Shown here: piece by piece, positions 1-13,200 of the stretch
Layout: the number at the start of each line of letters is the position of its first letter
How positions within the stretch are numbered: the first letter of the stretch is position 1
Source of the DNA: Temnopleurus reevesii
Taxonomy: Eukaryota > Echinodermata > Echinoidea > Temnopleuroida > Temnopleuridae
Assembly: GCA_036244855.1 (NCBI GenBank)
Contig: BQKZ01000315.1
Span: 1 to 64,000, forward strand
Length of the DNA stretch: 64,000 bases
Direction: 5' to 3'
Made by a program: the position numbers and the translations under genes
Notes under the pieces: generated by a model
Database searches by the model: none
The model's input: the letters and a program-made list of their open reading frames with translations, nothing else
What the model was told of the DNA's origin: nothing

Positions 1-963
1 AAAATAAAGGTGTGAAATGTCTGGAATTAAGTAGATTCTCTAAATTTATGTACCCTAAATACTAACTTTTACAGTAATTGAACTCTTGACCTGCTGAAAT
101 TTAACTATTCAGATCTACTTTTCAGACGTAATCATATTTTACTTTAATATACTATTTACATGTCTTATCATGTAGTTATGTGCTACAGTACTAATATTTT
201 ATGTCAAAATTGTCATCTGTGTTTTCAAAATTAATCTAGATGTACATGGAAATAATTTACACAATAATTACTTACTCATTTCTGAACTCCTAATTCTTGG
301 CAAAATGACTTCATTAAGTCATTGAAGGTGAAACAGGTAGTTAAGAGTAACTTTTGCTCCTTTGTAGAAGTTTGGTTTGGCAGCAAGTGAACATTTAAAT
401 GTACATTTCATTTCAATTCAATTTAATGTGCCACACAGGTTGATAATCTAACTTCACGAAAATTAAGACATTCATGAATTTTGAAGAAAAAAGTAACAGA
501 ACATTGGCAGAGGCAGCTAATGTAAAGATTGTTCCACATTTTGTGTAAAGTTTAAAAACATATTTTTTAACAAAGTACAAAAGCAAAAAATGTTTGAGCT
601 ACGTAGCCTGAGGATAGGTTTAACTTTAGACCTCCAACATGAGAGAAATACAAATGTTTAATACATTATCTACATTTTTGTAAAAGCTTTAAGGAAAGTG
701 CTAAAAATACTTTGGCCCAGTTTGAATAAAGGTAAGAACACGAGATGATCACCAACAAGAAAGTATTTTGTAGTGAATACGTAATCAATTTCATGAATAT
801 GTAATTAAAGTGCAAACTGTAATAATTTGTAATAATATCATTTCATTTGTCATTGTATTAGGATTTGATGGGAAATAAACTACAGGTACCATACCATACT
901 TGACTAGGTATGAAAAATTATTTTATTTCCAGCTTTTGATATCTTCATATTCTTCTCTGTTAA

Positions 964-1558
964 AGGGAAACCAACCCCTGGAATTATCGTAGTGTCATTG
1001 AATGACGAAAAATCAAATAAACAAACTGTGAAAATTTGAGCAAAATCAGACAACCCGTTCAAAAGTTATGAATTTTCAAAGTCACAGAGATATGACGATC
1101 CCTACCGCTCATGGGGATCCGTGCGATCGGCAAAATCGACGGACGTCATGTCGGACAACTCCTCATTCACTCTGTACACAGAATTTCACATTTTCGCCTT
1201 TTTTCAAAAAAGTCAACAAAATTTCAATTTTGGGTTGGGGTATAGCATTTATGTATTGATTCTGCATGTATCTTGAAAAGAATGATGTTGCAGCCTTATT
1301 CTAAATTTTACATTGCTCCATTTAAAAAAAATTCTATGTACAAAGTGATGAGGAGTTGTCCGACATGACGTCACAGATTTAGCCGGTGTTGCCGAGCGCG
1401 CGGATCCCCATGAGCGGCAGGGATCGTCAAATCGGTGTGACTTTGAAAATTCATAACTTTTGAACGGGTTGTCTGATTTTGCTCAAATTTTCACAGTTTG
1501 TTTATTTGATTTTTCGTCATTCAATGACACTACGATAATTCCAGGGGTTGGTTTCCCT
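964..1558. mobile_element. TTAA-flanked foldback MITE (piggyBac-like target site)
   Basis: Two arms of roughly 230 bp are inverted copies of each other (about 964-1190 and 1335-1558). The ends read AGGGAAACCAACCCC and its complement. Both ends abut TTAA (960-963 and 1559-1562), the target-site duplication typical of piggyBac transposases. No transposase is encoded, so this is a non-autonomous element moved in trans. The short open frame inside it is not a gene. The superfamily is inferred from the TTAA sites only. Confidence 0.8.
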
Positions 1559-1687
1559 TTAAATCCAGATTTAAGTATCCCTAGTATTCAACTTGTAATT
1601 TATAACTCAAATTTGAGGCTATAGATAAGCAAGAGGCTCCTTCGTATTTGATATGGTTTAACTAATCAATAAAACACATACAAAACC

Positions 1688-1912
1688 TCACTAAAAAAAA
1701 TACAAAAAATCTCATAAAAATATACATATAAAAAACAAAAAATAAAAAAATAAAAGAAAAAAAAAAACAAAATAATAACTATAATAAAAAAAAATATTTA
1801 TCTATAAAAAAATAAAAAGATTCATTAAAAAAAAAATAACAAAAAAAAAAATAAAAAAAAAAAAAAAAAAAATCAAAAATAAACCATCCAAACCCCAAAA
1901 AAAAAAAAAATT
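1688..1912. repeat. A-rich low-complexity tract
   Basis: About 225 bp, almost all A with scattered T and C, including long A runs. It could be a decayed poly(A) tail or slippage-expanded simple sequence. No retroelement body was recognised next to it. Confidence 0.75.
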
Positions 1913-4900
1913 GCTCTTGCCCTTCTAAAATACAAGATGGCTAAGTACTTCTGTGTCCATTTTCACCTCTGTAGTGTGACAATCCCTAATCCAAACAGGC
2001 TGAAGGAACAGATCAGAAATAATCTTATGAAAATGTTTTTACATCCCCAAGCTAAGAATATCTTTGAAAGCATGCCTGGTGTTGAAAATATTACTATATT
2101 AGGAAACAGTTCATACTTGTACCATCGAAAAAGGTGGACATAGAGTACATTGGGAATGGATAATGAATAAACATAGACCTGATTGAAAAATGTCCATTAA
2201 TAAAAGAGCCAGAGTAAAGCTGTAGTTCAACCAGACATTGCCATTGCTATAATGAATTTATATTAATGCATTTTATAACCTACTGTATACAGCTTGAAAG
2301 TAGAAAATGCTATGACATATTTGGATTAATATACATAAGTACGGTTCACAATTAGACCTGACCTTAAGATTTCAAAACCTACGACAGAAATATGGAAACT
2401 TATACATGCATCGTGAGGGCGAGTTTGTTCAAGTCCTCTTCTTAACTTCTCGTCTTAGACAAGGCGCAAAGGTAAGATTGTACAAGTCGTCTCCTTGTGT
2501 GTAAACCAATACTAAAGTTCTCAATCCTGATGAAAGAAGCTTTTTGCACAATCTTTGAAAGCATACTCAGGGTCCCACTTTCAATTAGGTTTTAACGAAA
2601 TCAATAGAATATACATGTACGTGTGTGCACGAATTTCTTACAACTTGAACAAAAAAAAGAAAAATATTTGATATTCATACATGTTATATTAAGAATTCAG
2701 AAGAGCGGACTGGTTAAAAATGACTTAGTTGAGATGTTGAGTATTTATGGTAGGATCATGGGGGATATTTGCCTTGAAATATTGACGGACCAATATTGAT
2801 TGAATTGGTCTCAAATTATAGGATTTTTTTCTTATTTCCTGATCTCAGGATAACCAAACTTACTTTTCTCCTCCTACAGACATTTTCTATTAGAAAAAGC
2901 AAATTTGCCCTTCCTCCAAAATACTGTGTTGATTTAAAAATGGTGTGCAATAATGCAGGTTATGTTCACACAATACTTCAAAAGGAGTTTACATATAGTC
3001 TTTTTTTTTAATCAACTTTGAAAATCAGAGTTCACAAGAATACAATTATGCACTTTAAAAATAATTCTTTAAGTATTGTTTAAATAACATGCCAATTTTG
3101 TGACTAGTGTTCATACATGTATATTTCCCTCGAAACTGGTTAATGTTCAGGTTGACCTGTTGAACTTCAAATAGTTTCCGTTAAACTGGTGAAACGGCTT
3201 TGATGTGAACGAGCTTTTAACTTCCATTTCAGACCATTCCTGTCTTCACTTTTAGGTCATCCAATTTGAAATCAATCATTCACGGATCTGGTCACCCCTA
3301 TTTAACTCTTATTTACTGTCAATATTTGAACAGGTGCTTAAAGAAGGAGAAAATGTCTGGGCAAGTGAGCCGGAGACTCAAATCAACGATTTGGCTGCAA
3401 TAACAATTTATTAACGACAATCAAACACTCTCACTACAGAATAAGTGTTGGGGTACCTACATTCAAGAAGAATGTCTGGGTTTATTCAGACACAATACAT
3501 TACATTGGCTTCATAAAGCATGATTTGAGTACATTTTTATATAAATTTGGCATGAATCATTTTGGCGATATTTTCACGAAATAGTGACTTATCAATTTTG
3601 GTAAACATAACTAATTTCACTTCACAACAGCATTCAATTGTAACTTTATCTGACCTAATGCCACCAAAGACATTTATCAAGATAATAATTCATTGAATAT
3701 ATATCAAAGTCCAAATACACCAAGTGTTCATATAGCTTCAGCGCACCACAATGATTGATACTCATGAAACCAAAAGGATTGATAGATAGCATTCCTAATT
3801 TTTTCATATTGGGTCCCCTATTCTAAAGAAAAAAAGTTCTAAAGAAAATTATTATGATAAAATTTCAAAGAAATATATGCTTTCAATAATCTAACTGATA
3901 GCAGTATGAAAAGAGATAAAAAAATTGAATGAAATAAGTAAAAAACACAAGTAATCACCCAAAAAAGGAATATATCAAATGACATATTTGATTTTAATTA
4001 AATGTCCATATCAAAGTAAATTGTTTTGCACCAAATTCCACACTTATTTTTTTTTCATATTGTCAAAAAGGTCCTGAATATCAGATAATGCTGGCTCTCG
4101 TAGGAATATTGAAAATTTCAATGAAGCTCAAACTATCAAATCAGAGAAAAGAAAGCCCTTTTATTTTCCATATAGATGTAGGATGGGTGTGGAAATCGCA
4201 ATGCTTCAATGAAAATACATGATGTGAATAAAAAAAGGCTCCCTCCTACCTAATATCCCTGGGCTAGCCAAACACAGCAACAAGTCGCCTAGATTGACAG
4301 ATCTGTTTGTTGCCATTATACCATATCCTATTCAAGTTCAATGAGCTGAATATGATACTCAAAAACATCAACAAAGCAAACATTTCAATCTTGGCTAAAC
4401 ACACACTAGAAAGGGTTCAATGAGTATTTACTTTGTCATCTAAAAAGATTGCGAGAACTGATACGATTCATTTTTTCATGAGTCGTTTCATCGCAATGTC
4501 GGAATGCATCTTCCACTGTTTTACAGCTTTGTTGTCTATACGAATTATGAAAAATTTATAGACACCTTGCATTTTTATCCAGGGTTTAAAGGTGAAAAGG
4601 GCAAGATATATCATTAACATCAATGATTTAAACTCTGATTAGATCACATCTGATTTGGGTATTTGGTAAGTATTTATACACAAAATAAACCACTATTCTT
4701 CCATGAAAATATTTGCTTTATAAAGAATACAATATGTTCAGCATGTGAAACTTCGCTAGAACATCTAGAGCAGCAAGATTGTTCATGTATTCATTAAATG
4801 CTTGTAACAATCATCAAAATAAATGAATGACTTGTCATAATCTCCTTCAAACATCTTGCTATTTTCAAAAGTCATTTGTATTGCGATTATTTAAAAGCAA

Positions 4901-7244
4901 TAAATCTTGTATTAATGTGTGACCTTGTAAAGATTAGTGCCAAATAAATGCAATGATTAGTGAATTCTAAAAATAAACACAACAAAAATTGGCACCAGTT
5001 TCATGGGTAATATATGGTGGTAGTTGGACCTGTCATGCAAATCCAAAACTGTTCATTGAACTGCTTTCATTCAAAGTGACAGGAAAAATAGGCCTACTTT
5101 CTTGCTGTAAATAATCAAACCCACAATTATCCAAAATAAAATAAAATAAACCCAACAAATATTTTTAATGACAATAAAGTTTATTTTTCTGAATGATTTT
5201 ATTGTCTAGAATGTACTACTAAAAAGGAATAACCAGTTTAAAAGGAAAATATGTGTGAACCACCCATATATGGAATATCGGTACATACATGTACAATCAC
5301 AATCTAGGTCAATGCTCTTACTTATTATCAAATGTCAATCTAAATTACTTTATTATGAAGTTATTTTCACTTTGGCATACTCCCAGGGACTGGCATACTT
5401 AATTTCCGATTTTACATGTCAAATAAATTCAGATTCTGGGAATTGTAACTATGTGTGTTACTATGTAGGCCTTTATTTTAATTCAATGTTCACATCTTAA
5501 AAAAAAAACCCAAAACAATGAGACCTTCATGCATCTTTAATATGAGGATTAACAAATTCCTTAGAATAAATGGGACATAGCATAAGGAGATTGAAATTTA
5601 AAGCATAAAAAGACACTTGATCACACACACACAAAACACTCCTGAATACACACACACACACACAAAACCCCTCCAAATTTATAATGCGAAAGAAGTTCAC
5701 TTCCCATCAAAATTGGGTCAATTATGCAGCGCATATTTTCAGCTGAACATTACATCGCGATCAAATGCATCTAAACATACGACAAGGCGCTGCTGCAACC
5801 GCTGCTCCCTGTCTGGTCGGTACAATGGTAATTTTCATAGGCCCTTGAGGGGATGAATGGGGGAGAGGGAGGTTAGTTTACACATTTCAGCCCCATTTGG
5901 CAGCTGCCTCTATTCAAAAGTCACAAAAGCATCTTGCCCCCACGCTGGTCTGCGCTTTTTACTTGGCATTCAAGAGCTTTCAATGGTTTTACACCTATTA
6001 TCACTTCAAAACTTTCCCATTCAAAGATAGACACCTTTTCCAGCTGCTATATTTTCCCCACTACTGATATCATTTGTTCCCTTTATTGTATCTTTTTTTT
6101 ATGAGCTCATAAACAGCGGGTTTGATTTGGTCCATTCATGATGACTCAATCACAAAGTATTAGTTTCATTATATATAATAATTCAGTTATGATATATAAA
6201 AAGTTAATAATCACCCCATATATTGTAAGGTGTCATATTTATGCAACACTAAAGTTGATTCACTTGAATATCAAAGCCACAAACCACACACAATTCATAA
6301 ACCTCAGGAGCAGACAGATCATTGAAAAAACCTGATTGCTAGACTATTTCATTATGCTCATGTGATGGCGCTATAACAGTCATCCTAACACCACTGTATG
6401 ATGCTAACTGATGGTAGTTATTACATCATTATGCTGTCAGGCCAAGTGAATTGGTACATTATTTGAAATACAAATATTTGAAATACAAAGATATTGAGCT
6501 CTGATCTGAGCTCTTCTAAAATGATGGAGATTCCAAGATAATTGTAGTTTTAGGCAGATATCACGACTATCAGAGGTATAGGGTGAGATTTTGAATGTGT
6601 TTCACAAAACAAGAAAATATTGTTTGCAACCCCAAAGAAGATTCTAAACAAACAAATAAAATGACTGCACTAGAACCACGCAAAATAGAATGCTGAAACC
6701 CTTTTTATATAATGGAGCCTCTATTAAGATGCTGTTTTATCTAGGTATAATTTTTTTTAACATCTTTGTGAAGAAAAAGAATAATTTAAAATTCAACAAC
6801 CTACGCATTGATTCCCCCTCCAAGGAAGCCATTCTTTTTTAATAAGAGGAGGCAAAATACATTCATAGTAGTAGCTATTATCAATTATTTTTGCTTTGAA
6901 AAGTTATTTTGAAGGAGTTAGTGATAGCACCCTTACCAGACGATTCACACATCCTATTTTGTTGTTGTCAACAGCATCATTTTGTACTTTACAGCTTCCT
7001 AAACTGTTTCTACTCCAGAATACAATCGTAGCAAACAAGTACAAAGTACTACATCATCAGGTCCGATTTCATAAATCCTTTGAATTATCCAGGACTGAAA
7101 ATGTTTCCTCACATAGAGAAGGTCGAACGCAGGAAGGTGCACAATAGATTACCTTGATCCCCCTACTCCATAAAATATCAATGTGCTTCAATTAGAAGAA
7201 AGCAATTCAAGCTAATACAAGGAGAAATCATAATTGGTACTTAC

Positions 7245-10200
7245 TCAGGTTTCTTGGCAGATATTGTATTTCCTTTCTTTGTCTTTTCAGCCAGCTTTTT
7301 CTTGTTTTCTTTCCTCTTCTCCCTCTTTGCTTTGGCTTCATCATACTCTTCACATTCTGGTGGGTTCGCAATGGAAATCAAACAAAATAAATACATAAAT
7401 AAGCAATCAATTAAATTCTACAAACCTAAAACTATTGGTAATGAAATAGAGATGAAGGGTCTTAGAAATTACTAAAGGTGATTTCACTTATTCAGGAGTT
7501 GTGTTTCCTCTTTCTAATTGTATTTCTAACGGGGGGCATGATTGCCCTCCTCCTTGACGTTGCGCCACACCATGCTGCGCAATTTTAATTATCTTTCTCT
7601 TTTTTCTTTCAAGTCTTATGCAACCGTTGATACTAAATTTGCGACAAATGTGTATGCGGTCTTGACTTTACGCGTGTTTGAAAATCACCTCGCTAAACAG
7701 CACGGTAGAATTAGGGTTAAACTGGAGGCAATAAAGGGAGTCATACATTTCAGTGTTGAATACATATTTGCCTGCCATATTGAACACTGATTCTAATCAT
7801 TGAAACTACATATGAAGTACATTATGAAATTACTGTTACAGCATGCTCAAGCAGGCCTGATTCATTATAAAGCATGGTGTGATTGTCATCATGCTACTGA
7901 TAGGAAGATAAATGTCTTTAGTATCATGAACCAGAAGAAATTGCTAGTGTAATGAAGAGAAAAATTTGTGTACTTATAAACCAAACCAAACATATTGCTA
8001 TGTTTGACATGTCTATTATCATTTCATCTTAAAATCAACAGGCCATTGTACAAATTTTACTATAATATTGTTAATATCTCCATTAAATAAATTTAAAACA
8101 AACAGTTCCTGACAATATAATCTATGAGGCAAATAAACCAAAATTGCAAGTATGTTATGTATCAGCAATTTCAAAGGGTCGACTCACGGTAGTTAATGTC
8201 AGAGGGCAAATGTATTTTGTAATAGTGAGTGTAAAACTTTTAGCGTCATGAACAACGATAATGTGGACCTGTACGCTATACAAGTAGCCATCATTATTAT
8301 CATCATCCTAATTAATATTCTATCTACACATAAATCGTGCTGGAGGAAACATTTGAGCAGGTATTTCAACAAATATGGTTACCACTTTTGATAGATGACC
8401 TCTTTGACTGTAGAGACATCGAATGCATGTCCAAAATGAAGTTAAATTACCAATCAACCTTTCTTGACATAATTGAAACTCATTTATGAATAAAAGTTAA
8501 ACTTATCATTGTATCATTTATTGGACCAATAATAGATATGTACTCCAGATATAACTCACCTTTTAATTTTGTGATTCCATTTCTTCTACACCTAACAAGT
8601 TCCTTGATTTTAGATTTGATTTCTTTCTCTTCTGCAATGGTAACAAATTTATATGAACAATATATAAATATTCAATTGAGAGATGGAATATTTCAAATAT
8701 ATAACTTTAATGTTCACAGTTTCACTTTGATCAATGACCAATGCCAAAAATAAAGAAAATTTTGTGCTTTAACAAAGAAAACTCCCTTTATGTTTAGTAG
8801 TCTCGTGTAAAAATAATGCATTCTAACCGAATATATCTCTCTCGGATATATTTACATACACAACATTACAAGTGATGGAATTACAATTTATTCATACTTT
8901 TCATTACAAGAGAGTGTAAATCTATATTAAAGAGAATGGCATGCAAATTATATTGTTAAACTTTTCTCAACCATGGGAGGGCAAATCTTATTCTTGAGCA
9001 GCTAAAGATCTTTCCGATGAACAAAGAAGCTCGATAAATAAAAAGAAAATATTTTATTTTCTTTTGAAATTTAAAGAAATTTTAATTCTAACCACACTCT
9101 GCAGCCAATATGGAAAGTTTGCCGACACTTTAACCAGAAAATTGGGAGAACCTTTTAAACTGTCTGAAATTAAGTATGGAATTATTTCGTTCAAGGCACA
9201 CTTACTTTGTATATTATCAAACATCTCTTCAAGGTTCGTGGAAGGAATGAATCGCACCAACGGTCTTAGCTTCTCTCGGAACTCTTGTTCCTCTTTGGAA
9301 GGCTTACGCTTGGGAGCTGGAGAGAAAGCATAAATCAGAAAAACAATGTTTAAAATCATGTAAAAGTAATTAAGTTGTGTGGAAAGAAGTTCCTAATTAA
9401 ACTGGGGTAAAATGCGAAGTAGATGAATTCTCAATGACACCGTATTTTTTTAAAAGGTACCAGTACTACTAGTAATCATCATGAGGTTATTGCTGCATTA
9501 TCCATTCCGAGAATTAGTTCTCCAATCTACAGTTGCTAAAACATCAGCTGATGGTATATTTTCTATACTGGGGGCACATTAAGAAAACTTAAATTTCTGT
9601 TTCTAGACATACAGTCTAGATATCATGATCATGCTTTTCTGGGCCCCATAACATAAAGGTTTGCAATCAATCGCTAATGATAATGGCTAGTTAAGATCTT
9701 TGGAGCAAATTGTGCTCAGTAGACCGACCAATAACCAATCAGCATTGCTCATTCAAATTAGCAATTTATCGTAAATATTTATATCACGGGGACTAACAAG
9801 ATGAAAGTTATGTGGTGTGAGGACATAATATGGTGAAGATATTAATACAGTACTATTCATTACATAATTTGATTACCATTTCCCACATACAAGCCCTGAA
9901 CATGCTAAGTGCACTATATTGAATTTCTTGTCCATTCATTTGCTGGGTCATTACGAAGAAGGTCATTAACAAAGTTATTTTCTGCGGATTTGATGCAACA
10001 AGGACAGAACTCCCATTTCTATTTTCAAATCTTAGCATAGTCAAATTGGGGATTTATATATGCACATACAAAGTCACTGGCACACATCTGCCTGTAAAAC
10101 AGATCTAAAGATTATTTAACATTTTAACTTTTTACTCCCTATGCCAAAATGACAACAATTATAGATTGTATCAGTTCACAAATGCCAATAGCCAAATGAC

Positions 10201-13200
10201 TGGACTAAATGTTTTCTAATAAAACTCACAACAAAAACCTCTTACTCAGTTATTCATGCAGGTTAAGATATCAAATTACATGAGAAAACATTACATCTCC
10301 CAAATATTCCATAATGGTTTGCAACCATGCTTATACACAAACTGTGCCCATAGACTTATTTACAATAATATTTCAAAACATTTGAATGACAAGCTACTAC
10401 ATATCTAAAACGCAAAGAATTCGCTAAACTTGATGCATGCTAAAAAAGTTGGCCTTTTCAGATCGATACTCACTTGCTGATTTATTTTTCTGTGATGAAG
10501 GCGGAGGTGGGGCGAGTGGACCTAAAGGTGATTGTGATACTGCAGCGGTGATAAGACCATTCTCTCGAGATATGGTTTTCCTTCTACCTCTCTCCTTTAA
10601 TCTCTTTGAATACATATCTACATGAGCTAGCTTCAAGGCTGTAAGGAGAACAGAGAAAGAATGGAATTTGTCGGGAAATTTGCTTGATAAGACAATACCA
10701 CAAATTATTCAATATTCAGACATCAGCTACTATACTAAAAGGGCAAATGTGAGGACTTTTATACATCGTCGCCGGTCTTACAGCTAATTCTCGAGCAAAA
10801 ACATGATTTAGAGAAGAACAAGTTTAATTCATTCTTACTATCATATCTCTTCAAATCTATGCAGCTAGAGAGAGTATATTCTCTAATTTTGTGCCATGTT
10901 TACCGCATGTAACAAATCCAATGAAATATCAAATTATAAGTGCACAGGCACACCAATCCCATTTCAGAAACCAACAAAACTGCGCCACAAGTGGAGGCGC
11001 CGTGGTGTAGTAGTCATGTCTCTCGCCTTTCAACCAGAGGGTCGTAGGTTCGAGTCCCACCCAGGGCATTAATTTCCTTCAGCAAGAAATTCATCCACAT
11101 TGTGCTGCACTCAACCCAGGTGAGGTGAATGGATACCTGGTAGGAATATTTATTCCTTGAAACGCCAAGTGCGCTAATGAAGTGGCTGCCGGGCTAAAGC
11201 CAGGGTAATAATGCTGCAATTGTAGAGCGCTTAGAGAATTCTTCATAAAGAGTTGATAGCGCTATATAAAAGCCGTTCATTATTATTATCATTATTCGCC
11301 GGTCCATAAAAACGAAGGTACTGTGCACGTGGTCAGGGCTTATGATATTTGATGCTTATTCACCGGTTCATGAGACCGACCCTAGCTATTCACCGGTCAG
11401 CTTCCAAATATGGAAGTGCGCGTATCAATATCGTGTGTCTACGTACGTCAACACACTTTACACCACGCCAAATAATATGTGCAAAACAAATGGAGGGAAC
11501 TTATTCGCCAGTTCATGTGAACGACACAAACCCTCCTTAAAATACAAATAAGTGTATTTCTCTCTAAATAAGCATAATTGAGCGATGAAATTTTTGACAG
11601 GAAAGATTATGATATTTACCATTAAAATATGCAATAAAATTAAAATAGATATTTTGGACCATTTTTCAGCTATTCGGCGGTTCGTAAGATCGACATTAAA
11701 ATGTAGGGTTTTTAATTTTTTTGTTTTATTCTTACTCTTATCCCCTCCAACATGGACAAGCTAATTTATGGAAAAAGTGGCATACACAATGCCAGCAATC
11801 TTACTCCCACTAACATTTGTAAAAGAGACCATCCTTTACGAGGGTGTACATTGGTGTAGTATTTTTTAAATCCAATATGCTTAACTATGGGACCCACATG
11901 TGGAGCCTGTTACATAAAACATGCAATTAAACTTAGGATAAATATTGAGCGAAGTCTATACCAAAATCTGTACCATAGTGATATGATTAGTTTTCAATAA
12001 ATCATATTTCTTTTAAGTAACAGGCATTTGGTCATTACAAATCTGGTTCAAACAATTTCACTTGACTCCAAAGATTGGAGTAACCTGTTCAAACGGTTAA
12101 AGAGGAGAGATGAATAATGCTTGGCTCCTCACTGAGTATTACATTATTTTATTTTCAAAATAAAGATTTCTATTACAAAAATAAGAATTTGTTTTGTTTC
12201 ATAAAGCTGTTCTAGGGTTACACACAACCAGTGACCCCTTCCTGAGCTCATTGATAACCCCTGACCCTGTAATGTTGAATGATATTCTTACTCTAAATGA
12301 TATGTTTGATACTTACATATATCTAATTCATCATCTTCTGATGTTATTGCTAAGTTGCTGATTAATGTTTCTGCATCATTATCAAACTCCTGTGGAAATA
12401 TAAAATTTATGGGGGAAAATGGTGAGTCAGTGAACGATAAGAAGATAAGCACTTTAAGTGCACTCAATCACAATTTGTCGTATTACTGATAAATGTTTTT
12501 CTTTGAAGATAAAATATTGAAACTGATCGAAATTTTATGATCATGCCATTTTGATGATTGAAATTCCACAACTTTGTAGAGAACCTTTAGACAAGGAATT
12601 CACCAAAACATAAATTCAAATGCCCTGTTTCAAGAAAAAGTCATTACTAATATAAACTTCTTTAAAAAGGTTCTGAAATAATTATTCAAGAAAATCTAAC
12701 AGTGAGCTTGTGACATAATTTTTATACTTAAAAGTAATTTTTTTTTAATTAGGACAGATTTTCCCATCATTTGGACATTCATCAAAACATGAAGTTTTAA
12801 AATGTTAAATGGAATACTTCCAGACTTACATTACGGCTGCAATAGATCATACGGTTATACCCAGAGAGCAATTCTAATTTTGCATTGAACAAAATGTTAT
12901 TACGATGTGGCGCTATATATACATCGAATTTGAAATCCATACAAAAACTGAAAATGGTACATTACAAAAGAAAAATAGCCATGAGCAACACTTTTCAATG
13001 CAACAAAGCATGTTAAAAAAACTATTGCATGGTAATAAACAATTCTGTTGATAACTGATGTACTAGATTCAGAGGTTGACTTATTCATCTAAATTTCTAG
13101 CTTTCTGCTAGGAGCTGAAAAGTTGTGCGAGACAGAATTCTTGTTTCAAGAACAGAAAATAATTTTATCTTCAGTAACATTATGCAGATGTCAATTCCAT

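Larger units (their letters stand above)
1..7244. other. AT-rich non-coding stretch downstream of TADA2B exon 12
   Basis: No convincing exon on either strand. This is probably TADA2B intron, because the last visible TADA2B exon ends at a splice donor (7245) and the SWIRM-coding part should follow on the minus strand. I searched by eye for SWIRM-like residues here and found none. The stretch holds a TTAA-flanked foldback element (964-1558), a very A-rich tract (about 1690-1910) and CA dinucleotide runs near 5624-5665. Short open frames here look like chance. Confidence 0.6.

Noticed and set aside
1937..2143. 68-codon frame with ordinary composition
   Set aside because: No family recognised, no splice or promoter context, next to an A-rich tract; could be decayed coding DNA but unsupported.
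5255..5500. Search for the TADA2B SWIRM exon in the first 7.2 kb
   Set aside because: Neither this frame nor any minus-strand frame I read shows the expected SWIRM residues; the exon is probably outside the window.
11003..11057. A functional tRNA gene
   Set aside because: Box A and B are present but the sequence does not fold as a full cloverleaf by eye and continues into a SINE body and tail.
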